NCBI RefSeq assembly: GCF_021491355.1
Contig: NZ_JAKENF010000008.1
Location: 1 to 45,066 of the forward strand
Length of the DNA stretch: 45,066 bases
From: Alitabrizicola rongguiensis
GTDB taxonomy: Bacteria; Pseudomonadota; Alphaproteobacteria; Rhodobacterales; Rhodobacteraceae
Direction of reading: 5' to 3'
Part shown: piece by piece, positions 8,799-16,450 of the stretch
Numbering within the stretch: the stretch's first letter is position 1
Layout of the letters: every line of letters begins with the position of its first letter
The notes under the pieces: generated by a model
What the model was told of the DNA's origin: nothing
What the model saw: only the letters and a program-made list of their open reading frames with translations
Database searches by the model: none
Position numbers and translations under genes: made by a program

Positions 8799-9878
8799 TC
8801 AGACGTGTTCCCCGACAAGTGCGCGCTCATCTGCAAACAGATGGATCTGGCGCGGATCGATTATCATTCCGACAGGCTCGCCAGGTTTGAGCCGCCGGTC
8901 CGCAGGCAGGGAAACCTGGATGCTATCGCCACCCGCAGCGATCACGGCGATGTTGGAATGCCCCAGATGCTCGACGACTTGCACACTGCCCTTGAGCGCA
9001 CCAGAGGTCTGGGCATCGACGAGCTGGATGGCATTTGACCTCAGCCCTGCTTTCAGCGCAGTCCTGCCCAGCACATCGAATGGCGCACTGGCGATCGCCT
9101 GCCCGTCGCCGTTGTAAAGCTTCACACCGTCACTGGACCGTCTTGCCGTTACAGAGAGAAAGCTCATTGGCGGGTCGCCCACAAAGGAGGCTACGAACGT
9201 GTTTGCCGGAGAATTGTAGAGTTCGGCCGGCGTGCCAACCTGCTCGAGGCGTCCGGAATTCAGGATACCGACCCGATCCCCAAGAGCGAGCGCTTCCTTG
9301 CTGGACGTCGTCGTGAAGACGACTGTCGCGTTCATCTCGACCGCTAGCGCCTTCAGTTCCGCCCGCATCCTGTGACGCAACTTGGCATCGAGGTGGCCGA
9401 TCGGTTCATCAAGAAGGTAGATGTCGGCCGGCCGGATAATGGCACGGCCAAGCGCGACGCGCTGTCTCTGACCACCCGATAGGAAACCCGGCCGACGGTC
9501 GAGAACATGCGGTATCCCAAGCACAGACGCGATGCGCTTCACGCGAGACTCGATTTCAGACCGATCCAGTCCTGCGGCCCGAAGCGGAAACGCCAGGTTC
9601 TCGGCCACGGAGAGATGCGAGTAGAGAGCATAGTTCTCGAACGCCATCGCCGCGCCGCGTCGTTCCGGCGGCAAATGGGCGATTGAGACACCGTCACGGC
9701 TTATGTCGCCTGAGGTTGGTTTCGTCAGACCCGCAATCAGGTTGAGGATCGTCGACTTGCCAGCACCTGCGGGGCCGTAAAGGACGAAGAACTCGCGATG
9801 CCGGATCTCGAGATTGAGTTTGCGCAGGGCAACAGTCCGCAGGCCATAGCGCTTGTGCACGTCGATCAGGGCGTACAT
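8799..9878 (-). CDS. ABC transporter ATP-binding protein (GlpS-like, first of two)
   Basis: A 359-aa ATPase of the carbohydrate-uptake class. Walker A is GPAGAGKST, the signature is the consensus LSGGQRQRVALGRA, and Walker B is YLLDEPIGHLD. The switch segment VVFTTTSSKEALALG lacks the usual TVTHD histidine, so catalytic sites of the heterodimer may be unequal. The C-terminal TOBE region follows residue 240 or so. The start MYALIDVHKRYG at 9878 overlaps the TGA of the small membrane protein gene as ATGA. It belongs to the importer encoded by 7712-13340. Confidence 0.87.
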   Translation of the reverse strand: MYALIDVHKRYGLRTVALRKLNLEIRHREFFVLYGPAGAGKSTILNLIAGLTKPTSGDISRDGVSIAHLPPERRGAAMAFENYALYSHLSVAENLAFPLRAAGLDRSEIESRVKRIASVLGIPHVLDRRPGFLSGGQRQRVALGRAIIRPADIYLLDEPIGHLDAKLRHRMRAELKALAVEMNATVVFTTTSSKEALALGDRVGILNSGRLEQVGTPAELYNSPANTFVASFVGDPPMSFLSVTARRSSDGVKLYNGDGQAIASAPFDVLGRTALKAGLRSNAIQLVDAQTSGALKGSVQVVEHLGHSNIAVIAAGGDSIQVSLPADRRLKPGEPVGMIIDPRQIHLFADERALVGEHV

Positions 9879-10120
9879 CACGCATCCTCCGCAATCAGGG
9901 CCGCCACCTCGTCCTCGGCCGCGGCCCGTTCGGCGCGGCAGACCTGTCGGCGGTAAAGGAAAAACGAGATGCCGAGCGCGATTGCGACGATGTTCATGAC
10001 GAGGACCGAGGTGCCGAGGTCCGCGAAATGTGCCTCGACGAAGATCAGCCAGAAGAACACGGTTCCGACATAGATCAGAAGCGTCTTGAAGCCGGCGTCC
10101 CAAGCCTGAGAGAAATTCAT
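9878..10120 (-). CDS. Small two-helix membrane protein of the ABC importer (GlpU/DUF2160-like)
   Basis: An 80-aa protein with two hydrophobic segments, about residues 12-33 (TLLIYVGTVFFWLIFVEAHF) and 38-56 (SVLVMNIVAIALGISFFLY). A charged C-terminal tail follows, rich in Glu and Arg. Position and size match the small integral membrane protein (DUF2160) that accompanies GlpSTPQ-type glycerol importers. It lies 3 bases after one permease gene and overlaps the following ATPase start by 4 bases, so it is firmly inside the transporter operon. It may help assemble or stabilise the permease complex; its function is not established. Confidence 0.75.
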   Translation of the reverse strand: MNFSQAWDAGFKTLLIYVGTVFFWLIFVEAHFADLGTSVLVMNIVAIALGISFFLYRRQVCRAERAAAEDEVAALIAEDA

Positions 10121-10123
10121 CGC

Positions 10124-10984
10124 CTACCCCCTTACCGCGCCGAAGGTCAGACCGCGCACCATGTAGCGCTGCATGACGAGGACGAAGACGAGCATGGGTG
10201 CGACCGCAATCGTCGCTGCCGCCGCAACCGGCCCCCAGAGGATCCCCTGCAGGGTGAAGAAGCTTTCGACACCGACAGTGACGGTCGATGCGGCCTTGCG
10301 GGTCAGGATGTAGGCAAACAGGAACTCGTTCCAGCAGAAGATCAGCGTGAAAACGGCGGTCACGGCGATCCCTGGCGCGGCCAGCGGGAAAGTCACCTTG
10401 CGCAGGACCTGCAGCCTCGAAAGGCCATCCAGCCGCGCCGAATGCTCTAACTCGCGCGGGATGTCCTGGAAGAAGCTCACAAGTAACCAGATTGCGAAGG
10501 GCAGGTTGAACATCACGTAAGACACGATGAGGGCACCGTGCTGGTCCAGACCGAGGTGCAGCGACTTTCCGATCGCGGTCTTACCGAGATCGCGGAAGAT
10601 CAGGAAGTAAGGCAGGATGACCGCGATTGCCGGCATCATCTTGGTGGACAGGATGAAGAACAGGATATGGCCGTCGCCCACGTTGAACCGGGCAAAACTG
10701 TAGGCGGCCAAGGATCCGAAGGCCACGACGATAAGGGTCGAGATCACCGAGATGATCAGCGTATTCTTGACGTAGAAGAGGAAGTTCTTGTCGACCAACG
10801 CATGGGCATAGTTGTCAAGCGTGGGTGTGAAGAAGAACTGAGGGGGCGATACCATGATGGCCGATTCCGGCTTGAAGCTGGTGAGCACCATCCAGAAGAT
10901 CGGGAAGAAGAAGAACAGTATCACCAGCAGGATTGTGCCGTAGCGCAGCACCTCGACCGGCCAGGATGACTTTCTACGCAGCAT
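10124..10984 (-). CDS. ABC transporter permease, MalG class
   Basis: An inner-membrane permease of 286 aa with six predicted helices. The cytoplasmic EAA loop, which docks the ATPase, reads EHSARLDGLSRLQVLRKVTF followed by PLAAPG. The N-terminal hydrophobic stretch ILLVILFFFFPIFWMVLTSF is the first helix. It starts one base after the stop of the other permease gene and ends 3 bases before the small membrane protein gene. Together these form the membrane channel of the polyol-type importer. Confidence 0.9.
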   Translation of the reverse strand: MLRRKSSWPVEVLRYGTILLVILFFFFPIFWMVLTSFKPESAIMVSPPQFFFTPTLDNYAHALVDKNFLFYVKNTLIISVISTLIVVAFGSLAAYSFARFNVGDGHILFFILSTKMMPAIAVILPYFLIFRDLGKTAIGKSLHLGLDQHGALIVSYVMFNLPFAIWLLVSFFQDIPRELEHSARLDGLSRLQVLRKVTFPLAAPGIAVTAVFTLIFCWNEFLFAYILTRKAASTVTVGVESFFTLQGILWGPVAAAATIAVAPMLVFVLVMQRYMVRGLTFGAVRG

Positions 10985-10985
10985 G

Positions 10986-11927
10986 TCAGGATTCCTTCGC
11001 GCGGTCGGTGAACTGCTTGAGCAGCGGCGTCAGGGCAAAGACAGCGGCGACCAGCATCACGTAGAGGAAGAAGACCGCCATGGTCGAGGCATAGTCCATC
11101 CGGAAGAGCTTCAGACCGGTGCGGTAAAGGTAGAAGGTCATGGTTTCGGTAGCAGTACCTGGACCGCCGCGCGTCAGAACGGCCACCGCATCGTAAAGAC
11201 GGACACAGTCGATCGTCCGCAAGACGAGGACCAGGAAGAGCACGGGCTTCAGCAGCGGGAATGTAAGGGTGGTCAGAACGCGCCAACGCGATGCGCCATC
11301 AAGCTCCGCTGCCTCGAAAGGCTCTTTCGGCAGCGCCTGAAGACCGGCAAGCGCGATGAGCGCCACGAACGGAGTCCATTGCCAGATGTCGAACAGGACG
11401 ACAGACCACAGCGCGATCGTATAGTCGCCCAGCCAGTTCGGTTCAGGCAGGCCGAAGGATCCGAGCACCCAGTTGATGACTCCGAACTGCGTATCATAGA
11501 GGTACCGCCAGAACAGGCCCGTTACGGCGGCCGAAGTCGCAAGTGGCAGGATCAGAAGCGATCGCGTCAACCCTTTGCCGAATGTCGCCGAGTGCAGAAG
11601 AAAGGCGATCCCCACCCCGAGGATCATCTGCAATCCGACCGCAACGATCGTGAACTTGAGCGTTGTCAGACCCGCCGACCAGAAGGCCGGGTCCGCGAAC
11701 ACGACGCGATAATTCTCAAGGCCCACGTAGTCCCCGAGCTTTCCGCGCGACAGATCACCCATCCGGAACGAGACGTCGAGAGCCTGGACAAGAGGAAGGA
11801 TGGCAAACACCAGCGTGACAAGCATCGCGGGCGCGATCAGCAGGATCGAGAACATGCGGTCGGACATCCCGGCGCGGCCAGGCTTCGGCACGACATCTGA
11901 GCCGGGAGACTCCCAGGTGGTGGTCAT
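10986..11927 (-). CDS. ABC transporter permease, MalF/UgpA class
   Basis: A permease of 313 aa with about six helices; the first is ILLIAPAMLVTLVFAILPLV. The EAA loop is EAAELDGASRWRVLTTLTFP followed by LLKP. It is the first permease after the binding-protein gene, separated from it by 72 bases that contain a strong stem-loop. Its lower expression relative to the binding protein would be normal for such operons. The substrate is unknown; the operon layout points to glycerol or a related small polyol. Confidence 0.9.
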   Translation of the reverse strand: MTTTWESPGSDVVPKPGRAGMSDRMFSILLIAPAMLVTLVFAILPLVQALDVSFRMGDLSRGKLGDYVGLENYRVVFADPAFWSAGLTTLKFTIVAVGLQMILGVGIAFLLHSATFGKGLTRSLLILPLATSAAVTGLFWRYLYDTQFGVINWVLGSFGLPEPNWLGDYTIALWSVVLFDIWQWTPFVALIALAGLQALPKEPFEAAELDGASRWRVLTTLTFPLLKPVLFLVLVLRTIDCVRLYDAVAVLTRGGPGTATETMTFYLYRTGLKLFRMDYASTMAVFFLYVMLVAAVFALTPLLKQFTDRAKES

Positions 11928-11957
11928 CTGAATTCCTTGGATTTGCGGTTCCGACTG

Positions 11958-11982
11958 CCGGGGGCGTTCATTTCGCCCCCGG
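11958..11982 (-). other. Stem-loop between binding-protein and permease genes
   Basis: CCGGGGGCG (11958-11966) pairs perfectly with CGCCCCCGG (11974-11982) around a 7-base loop. It lies directly after the binding-protein stop on the transcribed strand, with no T-run. Such hairpins after the binding-protein gene commonly protect its mRNA and reduce read-through into the permease genes. Confidence 0.7.
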
Positions 11983-11999
11983 AAACCTGATCTGTTAGA

Positions 12000-13340
12000 T
12001 CAGTTTGCGATCGGGCACGGCCCCCCGCAGATCTTTTCGACATCCGCGGCAAGTTGTTCCGCCGCCTGACGGGCCGTAATCTGACCGGACGCTGCAGATT
12101 GGAGCGGGATCTGCATCGTGTTGTAGATCTTGGCGCCGAAAGGCGTCTTGAAGAGGTTCGACGAGAACCCGGCCATCGAGTCGAAGACCTGGTTCAAGGT
12201 CGCATATTGGCCGTTCGTCGCGCGCTTCTCGGGCGTCGCGAATTCCGGGTCGGTCAGAACCGAAGTCAGTGTCGACGCGCCACCAAGCTCGGCGAACTGC
12301 TTCTGGATTTCCGGTCCGCCGATATGGGCCACGAACTTCATGGCCATATCGGGATTTGCCGAACTGGAAGACACGGCCAGCAGGAACCCACCGACATAGG
12401 CCTTCTTCAGCGGTGCCTCGATTGCCGCCATCTTGGCGCCGGGGCAGCTTTCCTCGGTCTTCACCGCATTCGGCCACTGATCAAGGAAGAAGCCCGCCGT
12501 CATGGCGATCTGGCAGTCCTTCATCTGGTTCATCACCCCGTCATAGGTGACGGTCAGCGCCGCCGGCGGAGCGAACGGCATCAGGGCGAGGTACTCGTTC
12601 ATTGCTTTCTCGACGTCGTCGACCGGAACCTTGCCGTCGGCGTTCAGCCAGTCCGAGCCCATGCCCCAAATCATGGCAGACATCTCGTCCTGAATCTCCG
12701 GGAACGGACCGGCCATGAGGCCGACCCCATAGAAATCCTTTTCAAGCGGCTGCCCCTTGAGCAGATCACCTTTCTTGCGAGTAAAGAACTCGGCCTGATC
12801 CCGGTGCTGTTCCCAGGTCGTGGGAGGAGCAAGGTCGTAGCCGTATTTGGCCTTGAAGGCGGCTTGCTCGGTCGGATCGTCGAAGAGGTCCTGACGGATG
12901 AACATCCCCGCCGAATAGGTGTAGTAGGGAAGGCCCCACACGTTGCCCTTGTATTCAACGGTCATCGCGCGAAGCGTCGGCGACACATCGTTCAGAAGGT
13001 CCTGCTTGTCCTTGAAGAAGTCGGTCATGGGCAGAATGAAGCCGTTCTCGGCGAACTCTGCCTTCTCTGCGGTTTCAAGCGTCACGACATCGTATGCGCC
13101 GGTCTGGCCGACCATTTCGATGACCTGCTTGTTGTAAAGCTGCGAGTTGTCGATGTTTACGACAGTTACCTTTGCACAGTTCTTTTCCTCGAAGCTCTTG
13201 ACGAAGCTTGCCATCGCGTCGGTGTAGAAGCCGGCAATCGTTGACCACGTGATCGGCACTGGATCAGTGCATTCCTGTGCGAATGCCGCTCCGCCAGAGA
13301 AAAGCGCAATTAAGCTCGCTGACGCGAACACCTTCTTCAT
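12000..13340 (-). CDS. ABC transporter substrate-binding protein (family 1, sugar/polyol type)
   Basis: A periplasmic binding protein of 446 aa. It has a Sec signal peptide: MKK, a hydrophobic core, and probable cleavage after GGAAFA before QECTD. The mature part has the family-1 layout, with the hinge-proximal segment WGLPYYTYSAGMFIRQDLFD typical of carbohydrate binders. Cysteines near the mature N-terminus and the C-terminal CGGPC could form disulphides. RBS GGGAGGAGGT precedes the ATG. It is the first gene of the leftward operon and divergent from the diol dehydratase, so it probably delivers the substrate or precursor of that enzyme. GlpV of rhizobia is larger, so direct equivalence is uncertain. 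Confidence 0.88.
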   Translation of the reverse strand: MKKVFASASLIALFSGGAAFAQECTDPVPITWSTIAGFYTDAMASFVKSFEEKNCAKVTVVNIDNSQLYNKQVIEMVGQTGAYDVVTLETAEKAEFAENGFILPMTDFFKDKQDLLNDVSPTLRAMTVEYKGNVWGLPYYTYSAGMFIRQDLFDDPTEQAAFKAKYGYDLAPPTTWEQHRDQAEFFTRKKGDLLKGQPLEKDFYGVGLMAGPFPEIQDEMSAMIWGMGSDWLNADGKVPVDDVEKAMNEYLALMPFAPPAALTVTYDGVMNQMKDCQIAMTAGFFLDQWPNAVKTEESCPGAKMAAIEAPLKKAYVGGFLLAVSSSSANPDMAMKFVAHIGGPEIQKQFAELGGASTLTSVLTDPEFATPEKRATNGQYATLNQVFDSMAGFSSNLFKTPFGAKIYNTMQIPLQSAASGQITARQAAEQLAADVEKICGGPCPIAN

Positions 13341-13385
13341 GACTGACCTCCTCCCAGTTGGTCATGTTGATTCGAAGTCAAGCAT

Positions 13386-13396
13386 GTAACATGTCA
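13386..13396 (+). promoter_or_regulatory. Candidate operator, copy 1 (GTAACATGTCA)
   Basis: GTAACATGTCA reads forward here, and an almost identical copy reads on the other strand at 13469-13479. This copy lies just downstream of a TTGACA on the minus strand (13404-13409), where the spacer of a leftward promoter would be. It could be a binding site for the GntR regulator at 5443-6108; that is a guess from proximity. Confidence 0.4.
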
Positions 13397-13417
13397 GATT
13401 GCGTGTCAAAGACTCTG

Positions 13418-13448
13418 TTGACTTGAAAATAGGCGTAATAAGTATATC
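13418..13448 (+). promoter_or_regulatory. Possible rightward promoter for the diol dehydratase genes
   Basis: TTGACT at 13418-13423 followed after 19 bases by TATATC at 13443-13448, within the most AT-rich part of the divergent region. Spacing is at the long end for sigma-70, so this is only a suggestion. Confidence 0.3.
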
Positions 13449-13468
13449 CATCATATCGAAAAGTCGTG

Positions 13469-13479
13469 TGACCTGTTAC
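13469..13479 (-). promoter_or_regulatory. Candidate operator, copy 2 (GTAACAGGTCA on the minus strand)
   Basis: TGACCTGTTAC here is the reverse complement of GTAACAGGTCA, matching copy 1 at 10 of 11 positions. It lies between the putative rightward promoter and the ribosome binding site of the diol dehydratase gene. The two centres are 83 bases apart, close to eight helical turns. Confidence 0.4.
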
Positions 13480-13502
13480 CTTTCTAGGAGGAGAAATTCA
13501 TC

Positions 13503-15734
13503 ATGTTGCGCTCCAAGCGCTTCGAGGTACGCGCCCGGCGGCCCGTGAACCTTGATACCTTCGTCTGTGAGGATCCCGCGCTTGGTCTGGTCGCCATGAA
13601 CAGCCCGAACGATCCCGCGCCAAGCATAACGGTGGTGAAGGGACGAGTCGTCGAGATGGATGGTATCGAGGAAACTGATTTCGACACGGTGGACCGATAC
13701 ATCGCTGCCCACGCAATCGACCGCTCGATTGCCGAAGAGGCGATGGCAATTCCGTCGCTGGACCTTGCTCGCAAGCTGGTAGACATCGTCACCCCGCGTG
13801 ACGCGCTCGTCCGGCTCCTGTCCGGATGCACGCCGGCTAAGCTCTGCCAGATCATGTCGCACATGAACGTCGTCGAGATGATGATGGCGCTGCAGAAGAT
13901 GCGGGCCCGGCGCACGCCCGGCAACCAGGCCCATGTTACGAACTGGCGCGAGAACCCCGTTCTCATGGCCGCCGATGCGGCCGAAGCCGCGCTGCGGGGC
14001 TTTGACGAGCTGGAGACCACCTGTCGCGTTGCCCGGATGGCGCCCTTCAACGCACTGGCATTGCTTGTCGGGTCGCAGACCGGCAGGGGAGGTGTTCTAA
14101 CCCAATGCGCAGTGGAAGAGGCGCTGAACCTGCGGCTGGGGCTCAAGGGACTCACCACCTATGCCGAGACGCTCTCGGTCTATGGCACGGACGAAGCCTT
14201 GCGCGACGGTGACGATACCCCTTGGTCGAAAGGCTTCCTTGCCTCTGCCTATGCGTCCCGCGGGATAAAGATCCGCTTTACGTCGGGGACCGGCTCGGAG
14301 ACCCTGATGGGCTATGAGAACGGCAAGTCCATGCTCTATCTGGAGGCGCGCTGTCTCCTGCTCGCCAAGGGCGCGGGGGCGCAGGGCATCCAGAACGGAG
14401 CCATCTCGTGCGTCGCCCTGACCGGCGCCCTGCCCGAAGGCGTTCGGGCGATCCTTGCAGAAAACCTGATTGCGGCCGCGCTCGGTCTCGAGGTTGCATC
14501 CGGAAATGACGCCATGTCGTCCCATTCCGACATGCGCAAGACTGCGAAGCTTATGCTCCAGTTCCTGCCCGGTACGGATTTCGTCACCTCGGGCTATTCG
14601 TCAATGCCACGGCGCGACAACATGTTCGGCGGCGGCAACTTCGATGCCGAGGATCTGGACGACTGGATGGTGATCCAGCGTGACATGCGGGTGAACGCTG
14701 GGATCCTGCCGATCACCGAGGAACAGGCGGTCGCAATCCGTCTTCGAGCGGGACAGGCCATGCAGGCGGTGTTCAGGGCTCTTGGTTTCCCCGAGATCCG
14801 GGACGACGAAATCGAGGCGGCCGCCATGGCCTATCATTCCGACGACATGCCGGAGCGGGACCTGGTTGCCGACATTGCCGCCGCCCAGTCCTTCCTCGAC
14901 GGGCCGTTGACAGCGCTCGACGTGGCAAAGGCGTTGGACGAGGCAGGCTTCGAGGACATCGCGCGCAACGTCCTTGCCATGCAGCGTGTCCGGGTGGTGG
15001 GCGACTATCTGCAGCCAGCCGCAGTTCTGGACGCTGACTTCGCTGCGCGAAGCGCCTTCACCGACCGCAACGATTATCTCGGGCCTGGTACGGGCTACCG
15101 CGTCGAAGGTGAAGTTTGGGACCGGCTGCGCGCCATACCGCAGGAGAAATCCGCGATCCAGATGGTGCCGATCACTTCGGGCTCGCCAGGAGTGGTTCTG
15201 AAAGCTTGCGGACGGGCCGGCATCGGGGCTGACGGCGAAGTCGTTATCGGGATCGGGCCTGCTTTTGCCGAAGGACTGGACCATACGCTCTGCGGACTGT
15301 CGCATGGAGAGGTCCTGGCCGCCTTGTCGGAAGGTATCCGCAGTATGGGGCTCGCGCCGCGGATCGTGCGCATCCGCGACAGCGCGGATTGCGGCATGAT
15401 CGGCTGGGAGGCAACGCAGCTGTCCGGCTCGGGCATCGGCATCGGCATCCAGTCGAAGGGGACGACCGTGATTCAGCGCAAGGGGCTTGCCCCGCTCGAC
15501 AATCTGGAACTCTTCTCTCAGGCGCCACTTCTGTCGCGCGAGGCTTATGTCCAGATCGGCGCCAACGCGGCCAGCCACGCGATTGGCAAGCCACCGATGC
15601 CGGTTCCGGTCCGCGTCGACAACATGTCCCGCCTGCGCCTGATCGTCCATGCGATGCTGATGCACAAGCGCGAGATCGCCGCCGTCACGTCGGATGCGCC
15701 CGCCGAAGAGATGGAGATGCAACTTGTCGTCTGA
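13503..15734 (+). CDS. B12-dependent diol/glycerol dehydratase, fused large and medium subunits
   Basis: A 743-aa fusion. Residues 1 to about 550 match the large (alpha) subunit of adenosylcobalamin-dependent propanediol/glycerol dehydratase; about 553-743 match the medium subunit, including SGSGIGIGIQSKGTTVI. Relative to the Klebsiella enzymes, equivalents of the metal and substrate ligands are present: Gln142, His144, Glu171, Glu222, Gln297, Asp336 and Ser363. It would convert a 1,2-diol or glycerol to the aldehyde by radical chemistry. RBS AGGAGGAG lies 9 bases before the ATG. The small subunit gene follows with overlap. No PduGH/DdrAB reactivase or shell gene is in the window. It is divergent from the importer operon. 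Confidence 0.93.
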   Translation: MLRSKRFEVRARRPVNLDTFVCEDPALGLVAMNSPNDPAPSITVVKGRVVEMDGIEETDFDTVDRYIAAHAIDRSIAEEAMAIPSLDLARKLVDIVTPRDALVRLLSGCTPAKLCQIMSHMNVVEMMMALQKMRARRTPGNQAHVTNWRENPVLMAADAAEAALRGFDELETTCRVARMAPFNALALLVGSQTGRGGVLTQCAVEEALNLRLGLKGLTTYAETLSVYGTDEALRDGDDTPWSKGFLASAYASRGIKIRFTSGTGSETLMGYENGKSMLYLEARCLLLAKGAGAQGIQNGAISCVALTGALPEGVRAILAENLIAAALGLEVASGNDAMSSHSDMRKTAKLMLQFLPGTDFVTSGYSSMPRRDNMFGGGNFDAEDLDDWMVIQRDMRVNAGILPITEEQAVAIRLRAGQAMQAVFRALGFPEIRDDEIEAAAMAYHSDDMPERDLVADIAAAQSFLDGPLTALDVAKALDEAGFEDIARNVLAMQRVRVVGDYLQPAAVLDADFAARSAFTDRNDYLGPGTGYRVEGEVWDRLRAIPQEKSAIQMVPITSGSPGVVLKACGRAGIGADGEVVIGIGPAFAEGLDHTLCGLSHGEVLAALSEGIRSMGLAPRIVRIRDSADCGMIGWEATQLSGSGIGIGIQSKGTTVIQRKGLAPLDNLELFSQAPLLSREAYVQIGANAASHAIGKPPMPVPVRVDNMSRLRLIVHAMLMHKREIAAVTSDAPAEEMEMQLVV

Positions 15735-16119
15735 ACACCTTCACGACCCAGATGATCCGCGCAGATCGCAGTCGAAAATTGCGGCCGAGGACATCACGCT
15801 CGATGCCTTGCGGACAGACGCTATCTCGCCCGAGGATGTGACGATACGGCGGAGCACCCTCGAAGCTCAAGCAAACCGTGCCGCGAAAGAAGGCTACCAC
15901 CAACTCGCGCGCAACTTTCGCCGGGCGGCGGAACTCACCAACATTCCGGGACCGAAGCTTCTGGAAATGTACGACATGCTGCGCCCGAAACGCTCGCGTT
16001 ATGACGAGTTGCTGGCCTTGTCCCAGGAGGTCATCGCCCGCTACGATGCCCCAGAGACGGGCGCCTACATTCGCGAGGCAGCCGAAGCCTATCAACGAAA
16101 AGGGCTTCTGCGGGAATAG
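15724..16119 (+). CDS. Diol/glycerol dehydratase small subunit
   Basis: The gamma subunit of the B12 diol dehydratase. The C-terminal half contains the family segments LRPKRSRYDELLAL and FVREAAE-like IREAAEAYQRKGLL; the N-terminal part is variable, as is normal. Two starts are possible. ATG at 15694 lies deep inside the upstream gene. TTG at 15724 (then SSEHLHDPD) has GAGATGGAG just upstream and gives 131 aa with only an 11-base overlap, so I prefer it. It is translationally coupled to the fused large/medium gene and completes the enzyme. Confidence 0.85.
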   Translation: MSSEHLHDPDDPRRSQSKIAAEDITLDALRTDAISPEDVTIRRSTLEAQANRAAKEGYHQLARNFRRAAELTNIPGPKLLEMYDMLRPKRSRYDELLALSQEVIARYDAPETGAYIREAAEAYQRKGLLRE

Positions 16120-16450
16120 TTGGTGATGACTGCGGTTGCCGGCAGGAAACCGGTTCAGGGTCTTGCAAAGGCCGCGCAGCAATCCGGCCAAAACAGGCCA
16201 ACAGAGGCTCTATCGTCGACGCCTCTTTGACCTCAACACGCTCCTCTCCTCGTGCTCGGCGCGTTGAAAGGCAAAGCGAGGAACTTCTTTGCCCTTTTCC
16301 AAGGACACGCAAAGATCACCCTTAACTTCAGCCACAACAAAGCGCTCATGGTTACACGCCCGCACCGCCGCAGGCCATCGGAACGCGCGCTATGTCGGTC
16401 CCTTATGGTTGCCAGAGGCTTAACGCTCCGGGTCGAGCGGCCGTGTCTCA
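16120..16450. other. Non-coding stretch between convergent genes
   Basis: This 331-base gap separates the diol dehydratase small subunit from dgoK, which point toward each other. Apart from the hairpin at 16270-16293, nothing is recognised. Open frames across it show no family resemblance. Confidence 0.5.
16270..16293. terminator. Likely bidirectional intrinsic terminator
   Basis: GGCAAAG (16270-16276) pairs with CTTTGCC (16287-16293) around a 10-base loop. CTTTT follows on the plus strand and TTTC on the minus strand. It sits near the middle of the gap between convergent genes, about 150 bases past each stop, so it can end both transcripts. Confidence 0.6.

Noticed and set aside
13341-13502. 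Cobalamin riboswitch ahead of the B12-dependent dehydratase
   Set aside because: The 162-bp region has no B12-box and is too short for the aptamer together with the promoter.
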